In this document: in pieces, positions 32,601 to 42,859 of the stretch
Layout of the letters: the number at the start of each line of letters is the position of its first letter
Position numbering within the stretch: the stretch's first letter is position 1
Source: Puccinia triticina
Lineage: Eukaryota > Basidiomycota > Pucciniomycetes > Pucciniales > Pucciniaceae
Assembly (NCBI RefSeq): GCF_026914185.1
Contig: NC_070560.1
Coordinates: 2,595,501-2,659,500 of the forward strand
Reading direction: 5' to 3'
Length of the DNA stretch: 64,000 bases
The notes under the pieces: model-generated
What the model was told of the DNA's origin: nothing
The model's input: the letters and a program-made list of their open reading frames with translations, nothing else
Databases searched by the model: none
Translations under genes and position numbers: made by a program

Positions 32601-33125
32601 CCCCGGGAAAGTTCTCCGAGGAGGGTGGAACAGCCGATGATTCAAAACCATCGGCTGTTGACTCACCAATGATTCGAAATCATCGGTGATTTACCCACCG
32701 ATGATTCGAAATCATCGGTGATTTACCCACCGATGATTCGAAATCCTCGGTGATTTACCCACCGATGATTCGAAATCCTCGGTGATTGACCCACCAATGT
32801 TCATTTTACTCGGTGGGTCCGTAACCGAGCTTTCATATCAGATGAAAGCTCGCTTGAGCTGTCAACCAAGCTTCCATTGCTCGGTTGGTGGCGGCCGAGG
32901 TTAACTCGGCTGGCCACTGATTGAGGAATTTACTTTGTCGGTCAGACAGCCTGCCGATTTTGGCTCGGCCGCGGACCAGCCGAGTTTGAATCGGGTGGCA
33001 AAACCCTCGGGTTACTGTCCCCCGATGTCAACTCGGATGCGGATTGCATCGGATACGCGCAACCAATGTTAAATCGGTTGCGTGCATCCCAGATTAACGG
33101 GGATGCGCGCATCCGAGGCTTAAAT
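32601..33125. repeat. CCGATGATT hyper-palindromic block, copy 2
   Basis: Homologous to 28081-28575. Here the CCGATGATTCGAAATCATCGG unit is amplified four times with GTGATTTACCCA linkers (32670-32790). The 23-bp-arm hairpin of copy 1 is reduced to AACCGAGCTTTCATAT-CAG-ATGAAAGCTCG (about 32823-32855), with the loop-proximal part lost. Ends GCATCCGAGGCTTA at about 33122, where the Copia pseudogene begins. Confidence 0.85.
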
Positions 33126-33129
33126 GCTG

Positions 33130-35605
33130 TCAGTGAGACTTCATGGTGCTCAATATTTGATAACTCTTCGTTCGAGGCTTCAGCCCACAATTCCTTCTCA
33201 TTCGATTTCATGGCATTCTTGAACGAGCTGGGATCGGTCGACAAATATGAGTATTTTGAGGGTTTTACACGTGAGGTACGATCTCGAAGAGTTCGGGTGA
33301 TTGCAAGAGCTGGATTGAGTCCTGTTGCTACAGTTTCGTCATCAGTTTCAGAGCCTGATTCCGGTTCTTCATTTTCTGCTGATTCTTTGGGTGTTGGAGA
33401 ATGTTCATCAACGATATTGTCACTTATTTCAATATCCCAGTCAGAGTTTTCAGAGATTGGAGCTTCATAGTCAAGGAACTGTACACTCTTTGTGTCGATT
33501 AGTTTGCCCTCATCTGTGAGAATCCAATAAGACCTTAGATCATCTATGTATCCCAGAAGTCTTCCGAGTCGTCCTTTTGGTTTAAGCTTTGACCGAAACT
33601 GTTTAGGTTCAATGAGATAGGATACACGATTGCCTATTGGACAAAAGTAACTGATGGGAAGTGAACGGTCTTTAAAGAGCTCGAAGGGACATTTCTTGGA
33701 TCAATGTGTTGGAATTTGATTGAGGGTTGGACAGCTAACTTTTGCGATTTTGCTCCAAAATTTTCGCGGTATCCCCGAGTCTTCCAATATTGTCCTCAGA
33801 GATTCAAGAATTGTCCTGTTGAAACGTTCCGCAAGTCCGTTCTGCTGAGGAGTGTAGGCATCAGAGGTTTGTTGTTTGATGAGATGAACTTTGCAGTATT
33901 CAGACATAATTTCATTCAGGAATTCGGAGCCTTGATCTGAGTGAATGATAGACGGATGAAATCCGAATCTCTTTGCTTCAAAATCCAAGAGAAAAGCTAA
34001 AGTAGTCGGAGTATCACTCTTATGCTTCATGGGGATAGCAGCACAAAATCGGGTACAGCTGTCAACGACAGTGAGGATGTACTTGTGTCCTTCGAATGAC
34101 GGAGGCCAGATTGGTCCTATCAGGTCTAGGTGAATCTCTTCAAAAGGTCTGGTCGCAGGTTTATGATTTGATTTAAACGACGCCTTAGTTATCTTGGAGA
34201 CTGCGCATGCTTCACAATTATTCACGATTTTTACAGGAACGCCGAGTTTCTTCCTTAGGCGATGATAGCTTACATGTCCAAGTGATTTGTGAAGGAACTC
34301 AGCGGAAGATAGGTGACTCAAAAGCTCAGGATTCTCAAATTCCAGGCATGGCAAGTTGCCAATATAATTGCTGGACATCTTGATTTCATTGTTTTTTAGG
34401 ATTTCAAACAAGTTTTTATTTAATTGAATAATAAAGTCTTTGAGGATGAGACATCTAGCAGATAGAAGGTTTACAACTATGTTGGGAATGTAGAGTACTT
34501 GATTCAGAAAAATTTCACCGTATTGATTTTTGAGCCAAATAGAGCCAATCCCCTTTATCTCCAGTCAATCATGAGACGAGCTCGTTTGTACAAATCCTAG
34601 ACTTTTGAGTTCTAGAGTGTGGAATAGTTGCGAATTGGAAGTCATGTGAGCAGATGAACCTGAGTCTAAGTTGAACTGATTTGAGGAACTTGATATTGAA
34701 GAGTGAAAGGAACTGACCAATGATTCTGATTTCGCGGCTAATGCGGCAGCTTTCTTCTCGAAGTATTCGGTTCGCTTCTTCGGGTACAAATACCAGCAGT
34801 TTTCTTTGGCATGATCGGAGGCCATGTTATGAAAATTCTTTCAACACTTCTTGGACTCGTCAGTGAAGAGAGTAATTGGATTGGACCGAGTACCAGCACT
34901 AGACGCATATTGAGATTCGAGATTATTTTGATGAATTCAAAGATGATTGATGACGACGTCAAGAGTCGGTTCCTTGTCTGAGTGAGTGATTTGATTGACG
35001 ATGTCCTTCATGTTGATAGTAAATTTGTTTATGACCATGTGACCTATGGCATCGTTAGTGAACTCCCAGCCGACTTGAATCAGTTGAGATTGATAAATTT
35101 TCATAGAAGTGATAAGTCCCGAGATGTCGTCAGGAGTGTAGGGTGCTCAAAGGAAGGATTGGAAGACGTGAGCTTTGTTGGACGTTTGAGTGGAAGCGAA
35201 GAACTTGATGATTGACTTCCAAGTCTTCTTAGCACAATCTTTGTTTGAAGAGTCGACAACATTAGCTAGCACGGTTGATTTGAGTTTAGCCACTATTATC
35301 GCCTTTAGGAAATCGTTTTTGTCCGGATTCAACTTATCTTCATCGGTAGTGAGGGCCTTTTTTAGTTTGCAAAGGTCCAAGAAATTGATGACGCGAATCC
35401 TCCAGAAGTTGTAGTTGTCCAATGAGAGTAACAGAATTCCCTCGATCACAGTTTTCAGGACCGAAGGCGTCACTTTGTCCATACGATTGATTGAGGTGGA
35501 CATCGCGGCAGGTAACTGGTTCTTGATGTTGGAAGTCGAGGTGGTTGGAGATTGTTTGACCGATTCTTTTGCGTCGGATGACATGTATCGATCCCGTCCT
35601 TTCAA
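33130..35605 (-). pseudogene. Ty1/Copia polyprotein, gag to start of RT, TGA-riddled
   Basis: A single minus-strand frame encodes gag (DAKESVKQSP, then LDNYNFWRIRVINFLDLCKL), a zinc-knuckle remnant (NFHNMASDHAKENCW), protease (LDSGSSAHMT), pre-integrase (LHKSLGHVSYHRLRKKLG, CEACAVSK), integrase core (EIHLDLIGPIWP, IIHSDQGSEF, TPQQNGLAERFNRTI), linker (GYIDDLRSYWIL) and the first residues of reverse transcriptase (DPSSFKNAMKSNEKELWAEA). No frameshift is seen over 2.4 kb; all five interruptions are TGA, beginning at minus-strand positions 35149, 34939, 34843, 34567 and 33703. At least two stand where Arg is expected (H-R-S-K-K, C-R-K-N-F). The 3' half is cut off at about 33130 by the palindromic block. 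A start is possible at ATG 35583. Confidence 0.9.
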
Positions 35606-35699
35606 CTGTTAATCGTAAAGAACCTGACTTAAATTTCAAACAACCAAGAACCAGAACTGGGAACAAAAAAATGTAAGAACAAGCAATGTGACAATGATA

Positions 35700-36525
35700 C
35701 TGAAAGAGAAAGGAAATAAACAAACCCTGTGGCTATTGTAGATGATCAAAGAGGACAACAAGAATAGTGGACAATAGAATAGTGTGATAGGCTTTGTGGG
35801 ATTGATAAGATGATTAGTCGTCGAGAGGATTGAGAAGATAGAAATGAAATGAAACTAACCCTATAATTATAGGAACAAATCTGACAATGTAAGAATGGAA
35901 AATTGAGGACTAGATCTATGACAGGAAACTGAAAAAGGAAGATGGAGTTAGCGTTGAAGATTGGAGGAGCCATGTCAACGAGAGATCAGAAATGCAGAGG
36001 TGCATTTCTCACCAAGTTGGAAGCCAGAAAGGCTGTCCAAGTTAAGGCTTCGCCAGAGCTTGAGTTCGGAGAAGTGATTTGACAATTATGGTGTTCAAAG
36101 TTGGTTTGCATAATTTTATGCATGCATAAATCATAAAATCATAAAAATATTTTGGTGAGGAAATTTTGTATTACATAATCAGACAGTCATATCCCCTGCA
36201 AAAAAGATTTTATGATTTTATGATTTATGCATGCATAAAATTATGCAAACCAACTTTGAACACCATAAATGTAGTCGAGGTACGAAGACTGCCAGATCTT
36301 AGTCAATGAATTGGAGCGGATGATCAATCGAGAAGGGAGAGAAGAACGTGGGGATATTGTTGAGAAGAAGATTTGAGTTAAGGATTGATGATGAAGATGA
36401 CCGTGAGGAGGCGTGAGTGCCAGAAGTATTTGACAGTTTAGGTTAGGTTTGATGATACCGGTTGATTCACTGATTCACGGTGTGAGTTGCGCCGCAGAGA
36501 GCGCACTAGCGCACGAGTTTCAACA
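35700..36525 (-). mobile_element. Candidate 5' LTR region of the Copia element
   Basis: The minus strand starts TGTTGAAACTCGTGCG at 36525, a common kind of Copia LTR start (TGTTGAA), and lies upstream of the gag start at 35583. I cannot fix the LTR's inner end or find a second LTR, so the boundary near 35700 is a guess. A MITE sits inside it at 36089-36265. Confidence 0.35.
36089..36265. mobile_element. Foldback MITE (TTCAAAGTTGG termini, long TIRs)
   Basis: 177 bp flanked by TA (36087-36088, 36266-36267). Arms of about 56 bp begin TGGTGTTCAAAGTTGG and continue TTTGCATAATTTTATGCATG; the other arm ends CCAACTTTGAACACCA. The first 16 bases share TTCAAAGTTGG with the MITEs at 4209 and 55575, suggesting one transposase recognises both. 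No ORF. Confidence 0.88.
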
Positions 36526-36691
36526 ATTTACAGGCATACAGTACATGTATGCAACACTGTACCGCACTACATAATCCAACGGTAGAACTTAGTTGTACCG
36601 TTGGTCAGCAATACACAGCCGCAGGCAGTTGATTTGGCAACAACCCAGCCGCCGGAAGCATTTCCAAATTCCGTGTGCCAAATGCCGTGTA

Positions 36692-36992
36692 TTACAGATC
36701 TCTGCCTTGGGTACACAGGAGATCTCTGATCTGGTCCTGTCGAGTCCACATCAAGGGGATGTGTTTACCGGGCGCCTGAGTATCATCCACAAATTTCCCC
36801 AGATTGCAAGGGATCCTCTGGCCATACAACCATTCAAGTGTTGATCAATCGTACCAGTCCTGGAGGTAAAGGGCCCCTTGGCAATTGAGAAGGTTGTGTA
36901 GAATCATACACACAAAAGTGTTTGACCACGCGCGTATCAGCCGTCAGGAGGATACGGAAGCGGCTCTTCAACTGCCAAAATGTACGCTCCAT
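36692..36992 (-). pseudogene. PIF/Harbinger DDE transposase, C-terminal remnant
   Basis: Minus strand: ERTFWQLKSRFRILLTADTR, then after a frame change near 36905 MILHNLLNCQGALYLQDWY and, past a TGA, a region with GKFVDDTQAPGKHIPLMWTR ending at TAA 36692. ERxFGxLKxRFRIL followed by xILHNLL is the typical C-terminal end of Harbinger-type DDE transposases (nuclease of a TIR transposon). The catalytic Asp residues lie further N-terminal and are missing: the sequence stops at a 14- to 16-base poly-G tract (about 36997-37012). One frameshift and at least one stop: inactive. Confidence 0.7.
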
Positions 36993-37879
36993 GGGTGGGG
37001 GGGGGGGGGGGGAGGAACAGGCGGTGTTGGCCAGGAATTTGGAATTCCTGTTGTGTGGCCCGCAGGTTTATAATTGTACATATTATCCAGGCTTTTTTGA
37101 AACATATTTGGGCCTGTATTTGCCACAAAAATTTAAGAGATTTTGTTTTGAATCAAGTTTGGAATATATTACAATAAAACTTTGATAACTGTTTATAATT
37201 GGGCCCTGAGTGTGTCCGGGTGAACACCGTGGGGCAAATCTGAAACGGCCATGGCGCCAGTGACCCAGTCGCCTGTATGGAGGCGCGCTTCCACCATACT
37301 CCCCCTCACAACAGGCGTCCTCCCTAGCCTAACACAAATCCCCTTGTTTCAGGGGCCGGGGGCGCCTGGCCAAGCGAGCTCAAGAGCAAACTTAGGGCAA
37401 GTCCCTCGCCTGCCGGGGGGCGCGGCTCGAAGCACCTCGCACAAAGTGCAACCTCCCGTCAGGGAGTGACTTGCATGCAATCCCTGTTTTGTGGCATGAG
37501 AGCCCCACATACAAGTTTTTTGTGGGTGGCCAACTTTGTGGCCCCAATGAACCCACTTCCCACAGGAAATGGCTGCTGCCCCCGCAACAGTTGAAAGGTG
37601 CACTTCCCCTCTTCAAAAGAGCGACAGTCACAGACAGATAGCTCTCGGTTCATGACCGGGAAAGTGGTTAGAAAAAGGTCTCTTTTTGAGATGCAGGTCA
37701 GCTGATGGAAGCCAGAATGCACTAATTCACTCCATTTTTGGTTTGCATCTGGGAATCTTTTGGTGTGCCTAAAGTCTGACCCTTTTGCAACAAAATGGAA
37801 GCCACAATTTCCATTGCCAGTAGGATTAAAAACAACAAGTATGAACTGATCAAGGTATTTGAGGATGGGTCAGCCTTTA
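36993..37879. other. Poly-G tract and unassigned sequence
   Basis: Poly-G at about 36997-37012, AT-rich DNA to 37200, then a GC-rich segment (37200-37640) with small dyads such as TGCCGGGGGGCGCGGC and a TTGCATGCAA palindrome. Opposite-strand ORFs 37349-37722 overlap in three frames and show no domain. No gene supported. Confidence 0.4.
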
Positions 37880-38280
37880 TGCACACCAAAGAAATATGAC
37901 ATGTGCACCATTACCCATGCACTCCAAATAATTGGAGTGCACACTCATGCACTCCCAAAAATTGGAGTGGAAAAAACTCCGGGTCAGCCTAAATGCACTC
38001 CAAAAAAATCCCAAAAGCACTCCAAAAGTGAGTGTATGGAGTGTGCACTCCAATGATTGTTGGAGTACAGACTAGAGTACTCCAAGTCAATTGGAGTGCA
38101 GAACCGGGGACTCAAGACTCTTTGGAGTGCACCACAAAGAACTCCAGTGGCCAGGAAATGTAATGAGTGCCCATGAGTCTCACTCCATCAGATTGGAGTG
38201 CATTCCCCCAGCACTCCATTCCTGATATTTCTCCTCCTCAAAAGGGGAGTGCAGTACTTTGCACTCCAGCCAGAGCTCGA
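37880..38280. repeat. TTGGAGTGCA dyad cluster, part 1
   Basis: Degenerate units with GGAGTGCA / TGCACTCC every 20-40 bp. Same family as 39530-39754, 48948-49075, 49300-49425 and 51167-51500. No ORF of interest. Confidence 0.75.
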
Positions 38281-38334
38281 GTGCCTACAACTTCAACTGG
38301 GCTATGTACAAACACACCCCACTTGATCCTCCTG

Positions 38335-39530
38335 ATATCCATGACCGGTACAGACCGGCATTGAGCGGATTAACATCTCCTCTCAATGACCAGTCTGTAC
38401 CGGACCGCCGGTCGTTGAGGGAAATCACAAAAATCACACCTCTTGATGACCGGTCTGTGCCGGTCATCAAGGGGAGTAACATCTCCTCTTGATGACCGGT
38501 CTGTGCCGGTCATCAAGGGGAGTAACATCTCCTCTTGATGACCGGTCTGTGCCGGTCACCGAGGGGACTCACACCTCTCGATGACCGGCGCGGACCGGTC
38601 ACACCTCCCAATGACCGGCACAGACCGGTCATTGAGGGGACTCACACCTTGATAATCGGTCACACCAGTCATCAAGGCTAATAACACCTCCTCTTGATGA
38701 CCGGTCATCACCGGTCATCGAGGTGAGTCACATCTCTCAATGACCGGTGATGACCGGTCATCAAGGTGAGTCACATCCCTCGATGACCGGTCAGACCGGT
38801 CATTGAGGGGAATAACACCTCCTCTGGATGACCGGTGTGTACCAGTCATCGACGGGAGGTGCTACTCTCAATGACCGGTCGGTCTGACCGGTCATCAAGA
38901 GGAGGTGCTGCTCCCCTCGGTGACCGGCACAGACCGGTCATCGAAGGGACTCGCACCTCTCGATGCTCCCGATGACCGGTCGGTCATCAAGAGGGCTCAC
39001 ACCGCTCACACCACTTGATGACCGGGGATGACCGGTCATCGAGGTGAGTCACATCTCTCGATGACCGGTCTGTGCCGGTCATCAAGGGGAGTAACATCTC
39101 CTCTCAATGACCGGTCAGACCAACCGGTCATCAAGAGTAGCACCTCCCCTCGATGACTGGTACACACTGGTCATCAAGAGGTGTTATTACCCTGGATGAC
39201 CGGTCTGACCGGTCATCGAGAAATGTGACTCACCTCGATGACCGGAGATGACCGGTCATCAAGAGGTGTGAGTACCGGTCATCGGGAGGTGTGACTGATG
39301 ACCGGTCCGCGCCGGTCATCGAGAGGTGGGAGTCCCCTTGATGACCGGTAAAGACCGGTCATCAAGAGTAGCACCTCCCCTTGTTGACCGGGACACACCG
39401 GTCATTGAGAGGTGTGACTGATGACCGGTCCGCGCCGGTCATCAAGAGTTATGAGTCCTCTGGATGACCGGTTGTGTGAGTCCCCTCAATGACCGGTCCA
39501 GACCGGTCATCGAGAGGTGTGATTGCTGTG
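38335..39530. repeat. GATGACCGGT...ACCGGTCATC hairpin cluster
   Basis: About 25-30 hairpins, each with stems such as GATGACCGG-TCTGTG-CCGGTCATC joined by linkers like AAGGGGAGTAACATCTCCTC, which themselves pair (GGGGAG..CTCC; GAGGTG..CACCTC). Spacing is irregular (about 35-50 bp). The loop TCTGTG/CACAGA is shared with 25800-26395. No coding potential. Confidence 0.9.
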
Positions 39531-39754
39531 GGCACTCCAAAAAAAAGGAGACTTGGAGTGCACCCCAATGCACTCCATTTGGTATTTGCTAGCTGGAGTG
39601 CAAAGCCAAAATCCTTCACTGAAAAGGTGGAGTGCTTGGGCTTGCACTCCATTTTTTTGGAGTGCATCTAGCTGCATTCCCCTATTTTGGTCAATTTTGG
39701 AGTAGCCAGTTGTGTACTCCAAGAAACATGGAGTGCCCATCTGGCGACTCAATG
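39531..39754. repeat. TTGGAGTGCA dyad cluster, part 2 (insertion site of Ty3 copy A)
   Basis: GGAGTGC/GCACTCC dyads. Continues on the other side of the Ty3 element at 48948 (GGAGTACAAAATCAAGGCAC), so the retrotransposon inserted into this cluster. Confidence 0.75.
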
Positions 39755-39759
39755 TTTTG

Positions 39760-40716
39760 TGTGAGCCTGTGTCTCTTATGTGACAGCAGGACACAAGAAA
39801 AATGGGTGGGCACTGTTTGGATTTCTTGGGATAAAGAAATAACAAACAGTAAGAGAGAAAGAGAGAGAAAGAAAGAGATGATCTGAGAGATGATAATCAA
39901 GGTTCTTTTGACCTGTAGGTGGGAACTAACATCCACTAGCAATGCTACTCCTTAAGGGAGTGCTACCAAGCTGTGCCAGAGATTGCAACAGCCTCTTCTC
40001 ACAATGGAAACGTGGAAGGTATCTGAATTAGACAAGTCTAATCAGCCACAATTTTTTAGACTTCTCTGTGGATAGTCAAGGTTCTTTAAAGGGAAACCTA
40101 TGTGGTTTGTTCCTGACAAAAACCACAGAAAAAGAAGGATATGAAGTGATTTGATCCTTGAGAGTAGATGTATAGAGGTATATGTACCTGTGATCAAAGA
40201 GGAGAGAAACAAACAAGAGAGGAGAGAAAGCAGTCAAAGAGACAGAGAGGAACTCCTCTGAGATAATCAAGGTTCAATGAAAAGGGTACTAACTGTCAAT
40301 ATTCCTGTTGGTGATACTGGGAGTGTAGTGGCCTTGTTCTGGTGATCCTGGGTTGTCTGGAGGTGTGGTTCTGGTCTGCTGAAGTCTGTAGATCGTCCTC
40401 AGGCAAGGGAGATCCTGACTTCGAAAATTTTCACAGTTTGCTTATGTAATTACATATGTACATGTGGTTTGGCGCGCCTGGTAGCGCTGACACGTCACAA
40501 CTGCGCATGCGCGCCACAACTCAAGAACTCAGGGAAGGAGTAGAGTTACAGAGAATTGGTAAGTTGTAACTAGGGTTAAAATTGCATGAGGAAACAGAAT
40601 ATGAAGTAAAAACAAGGATATCTCTTAAGATGAAAAAGATATGAAGTAATTCACATATATGTAAAAAGTAGAAAAAGGCAGACTTTAGGTCAGCTGTGTT
40701 GACTCTAAGGCTGACA
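39760..40716 (-). repeat. 3' LTR of Ty3 copy A
   Basis: 957 bp. The motif AACCTTGA(T/C)TATC occurs three times within the LTR, and a GGCGCGCC/CGCATGCGCG GC-rich segment lies near 40480-40510. Carries CACATATATG where the 5' LTR has CATATG. Confidence 0.95.
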
Positions 40717-40753
40717 TTCCCTACCACCAAAAAGGTTGGATTTCTGTAGGAAA

Positions 40754-42859
40754 TTAAACCATAGGGGTAGACCTCTTCTCACTTCTGAACTTCCTGAGAA
40801 GGATAGCAGAGTCTGGAATGTCCTTCTCTAGGAGCCATTCATCATGATCAGCACTCATGCCTTTGTATCTAGCTAAGTACATCATCACATCCCTGTTTTC
40901 TACTCTCAATCTTTTCTCTCTGAGAATCTTCTGTATGACTTTACTCTGGGGGGTCTTCTCCATGGGGGGAATGACAACTTTAACCTTCTGTCTTAGGGGA
41001 AACTTATCTGGATTGGGGTCTTTCCATGGCTTCACTAGGCTGACAGGGAATGTAGGATGTTTTCTGCTGAACTCTTCAGTCAGTATTACCTCTACAGCAT
41101 TTTTTCCATGTAAAGCTTTCACCAGGAATGGTCCAGCAAAGGAGTCTCTCATCTTCTTGGGGCCAGACAAGTTGTTGAAGTTTGCTGTGGATATCAGGAC
41201 TTTGTCACCAACTTGGAATGATGGTTCTTTATGAGTCTTGTCCCATCTCTCTTTGTTGTAAGAGGTAGCTTCTGTTATGCATTGTTCAGCATGTTTCCTT
41301 GCTTTCTCAAAGATCTTTCCATAGGCAAGGGCAGTAGGATGAATGTCTACAGAGTCTTGTTTCAAGAAATTTCTAGGAAGATTTGGGATCCAGCCTTTCT
41401 CCAGGATGGCAAGAGGTTTCCCAGTGGTTGAATGTATACTGGTGCAGTAGGCTAGCTCAAGAATTGGTAGAAGTGAGACCCAGTCATGGGTGTATCCATC
41501 ATTGTCTTTGAATTCCAGTCCATAGGCACAAAATCTCCTGATCATATCCTCAAGTGTCTGGATCATTCTCTCAGCTAGACCATCAGTCTGGGGGTGGTAA
41601 GCAGTAGAAAAGGAGAGTTTTGTTCCTAGCATGCTGTGCAAGCCAGTCCAGAATTCAGATGTGAATTTGGGATCTCTGTCAGAGATGATGATTCTGGGGA
41701 TGCCAGTTCTAGGCATTACTCTGTTCCAAAACAGTATGGCAGTGTCCATGGCAGAATCATCTTTGAAGCATGGCACAAATATGGGGGTCTTGGAGTATCT
41801 GTCTACTATCACCAGGCAAGCATTGAAACTAGCAGCTCCTCCAGGAGACAAGGAAGTTACCCAATCCATGTTAATCACATCCCATGGCTTTGAAGGTTCC
41901 TCAATTTTCATGAGCAGTCCAAATCTCTTGCCTGTGGCTTTATTGGCTTTCTGGCATCTATCACAGGAAGAGCAATATTCACCTGTGTCTTGTCTCCAAT
42001 TAGCCCACCATGCAGTGTCAGCTACTTTCTCTAAAGTCCTATCCTCAGAAAGATGACCAGAGTAGACACTGTCGTGGCATTCATGTAAGATGGTGTTGAT
42101 GCTTTCTTTGTCAGCTAGGACTAGGACAGAATTATGTTTTTCTCTGAAGTAGATGAGGCCATCAAATATAGAGAACCTTCCTTCATCATATAGCTTTCTC
42201 CAAGGATCTTGTAGAGAGTTTTTCAGCTGGGCATCTTTAGCATCTTTCAACAAAAGCTCAGACAAGATAACAGTGTTTTTATCTTGTTGGTAACCTTCTC
42301 TTACAGAGTCAAAGAACTCATTCTTGAAAGTGGAGACATGGATGCCCATGATGGGGAACCTATCATCATCTTTGTCTTCTGGGTCATAAGCAGGGTTACT
42401 AGGATCATTTGGCAAAGCCCATCTGCTAAGTCCATCTGCATTCTTGTGAATGTTCCCATCTCTGTGGATTATGGTCATATTGCCTCTGTATTCCTGGATA
42501 GCAATCTGCCACCTGAGAATGTGTCTATTGGGCGTCTTCATGTTCAGCAAGGATCTCAAAGCTGTGCAGTCAGTTACAACATGAAAAACACTACCATCCA
42601 AGTAGTAATGGAGTTTTTCTAAGGCCCATACTAGACACAAGCATTCAAGTTGACTAGCACCATATCTAGTTTCACTGTCCTTCAATTGTCTGGATATGAA
42701 AACAATGGGTCCTTCTTTCCTTACTCCATCAATGATTTGAACTTGGTGTAAAGCAGCACCTAGACCAGTCATGCTAGCATCTACATAGAGTGTGAAAGGA
42801 TGGGCCCAGTCAGGGAACAATAGTAAGGGAGCTGTAGTCAGTTTCTCTGTCAACAAGTT
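40754..42859 (-). pseudogene. ORF2 part 2: RNase H, integrase and chromodomain (copy A)
   Basis: Continues in the same frame as part 1 after the TAA, 701 codons to a stop at 40754. RNase [52 protein letters not shown]. Integrase zinc region H-x-H-C-x2-C ([22 protein letters not shown]); catalytic core with D in [10 protein letters not shown] in IISDRDPKF and E in [15 protein letters not shown]-terminal GPY-like segment ([28 protein letters not shown]) and a chromodomain-like end ([20 protein letters not shown]), which in chromoviruses directs insertion to heterochromatin. No internal ATG is well placed, so this part depends on the upstream frame; with the TAA in place it is probably not made. 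Confidence 0.9.

Noticed and set aside
33130..35605. TGA read as a sense codon (recoding) in the Copia gene
   Set aside because: Other genes here use normal codons and TGA as a final stop is plausible; CGA decay is simpler, and the element lacks its 3' half anyway.
36567..36844. Plus-strand ORF 36593-36844 as a gene
   Set aside because: Antisense of the Harbinger transposase remnant.
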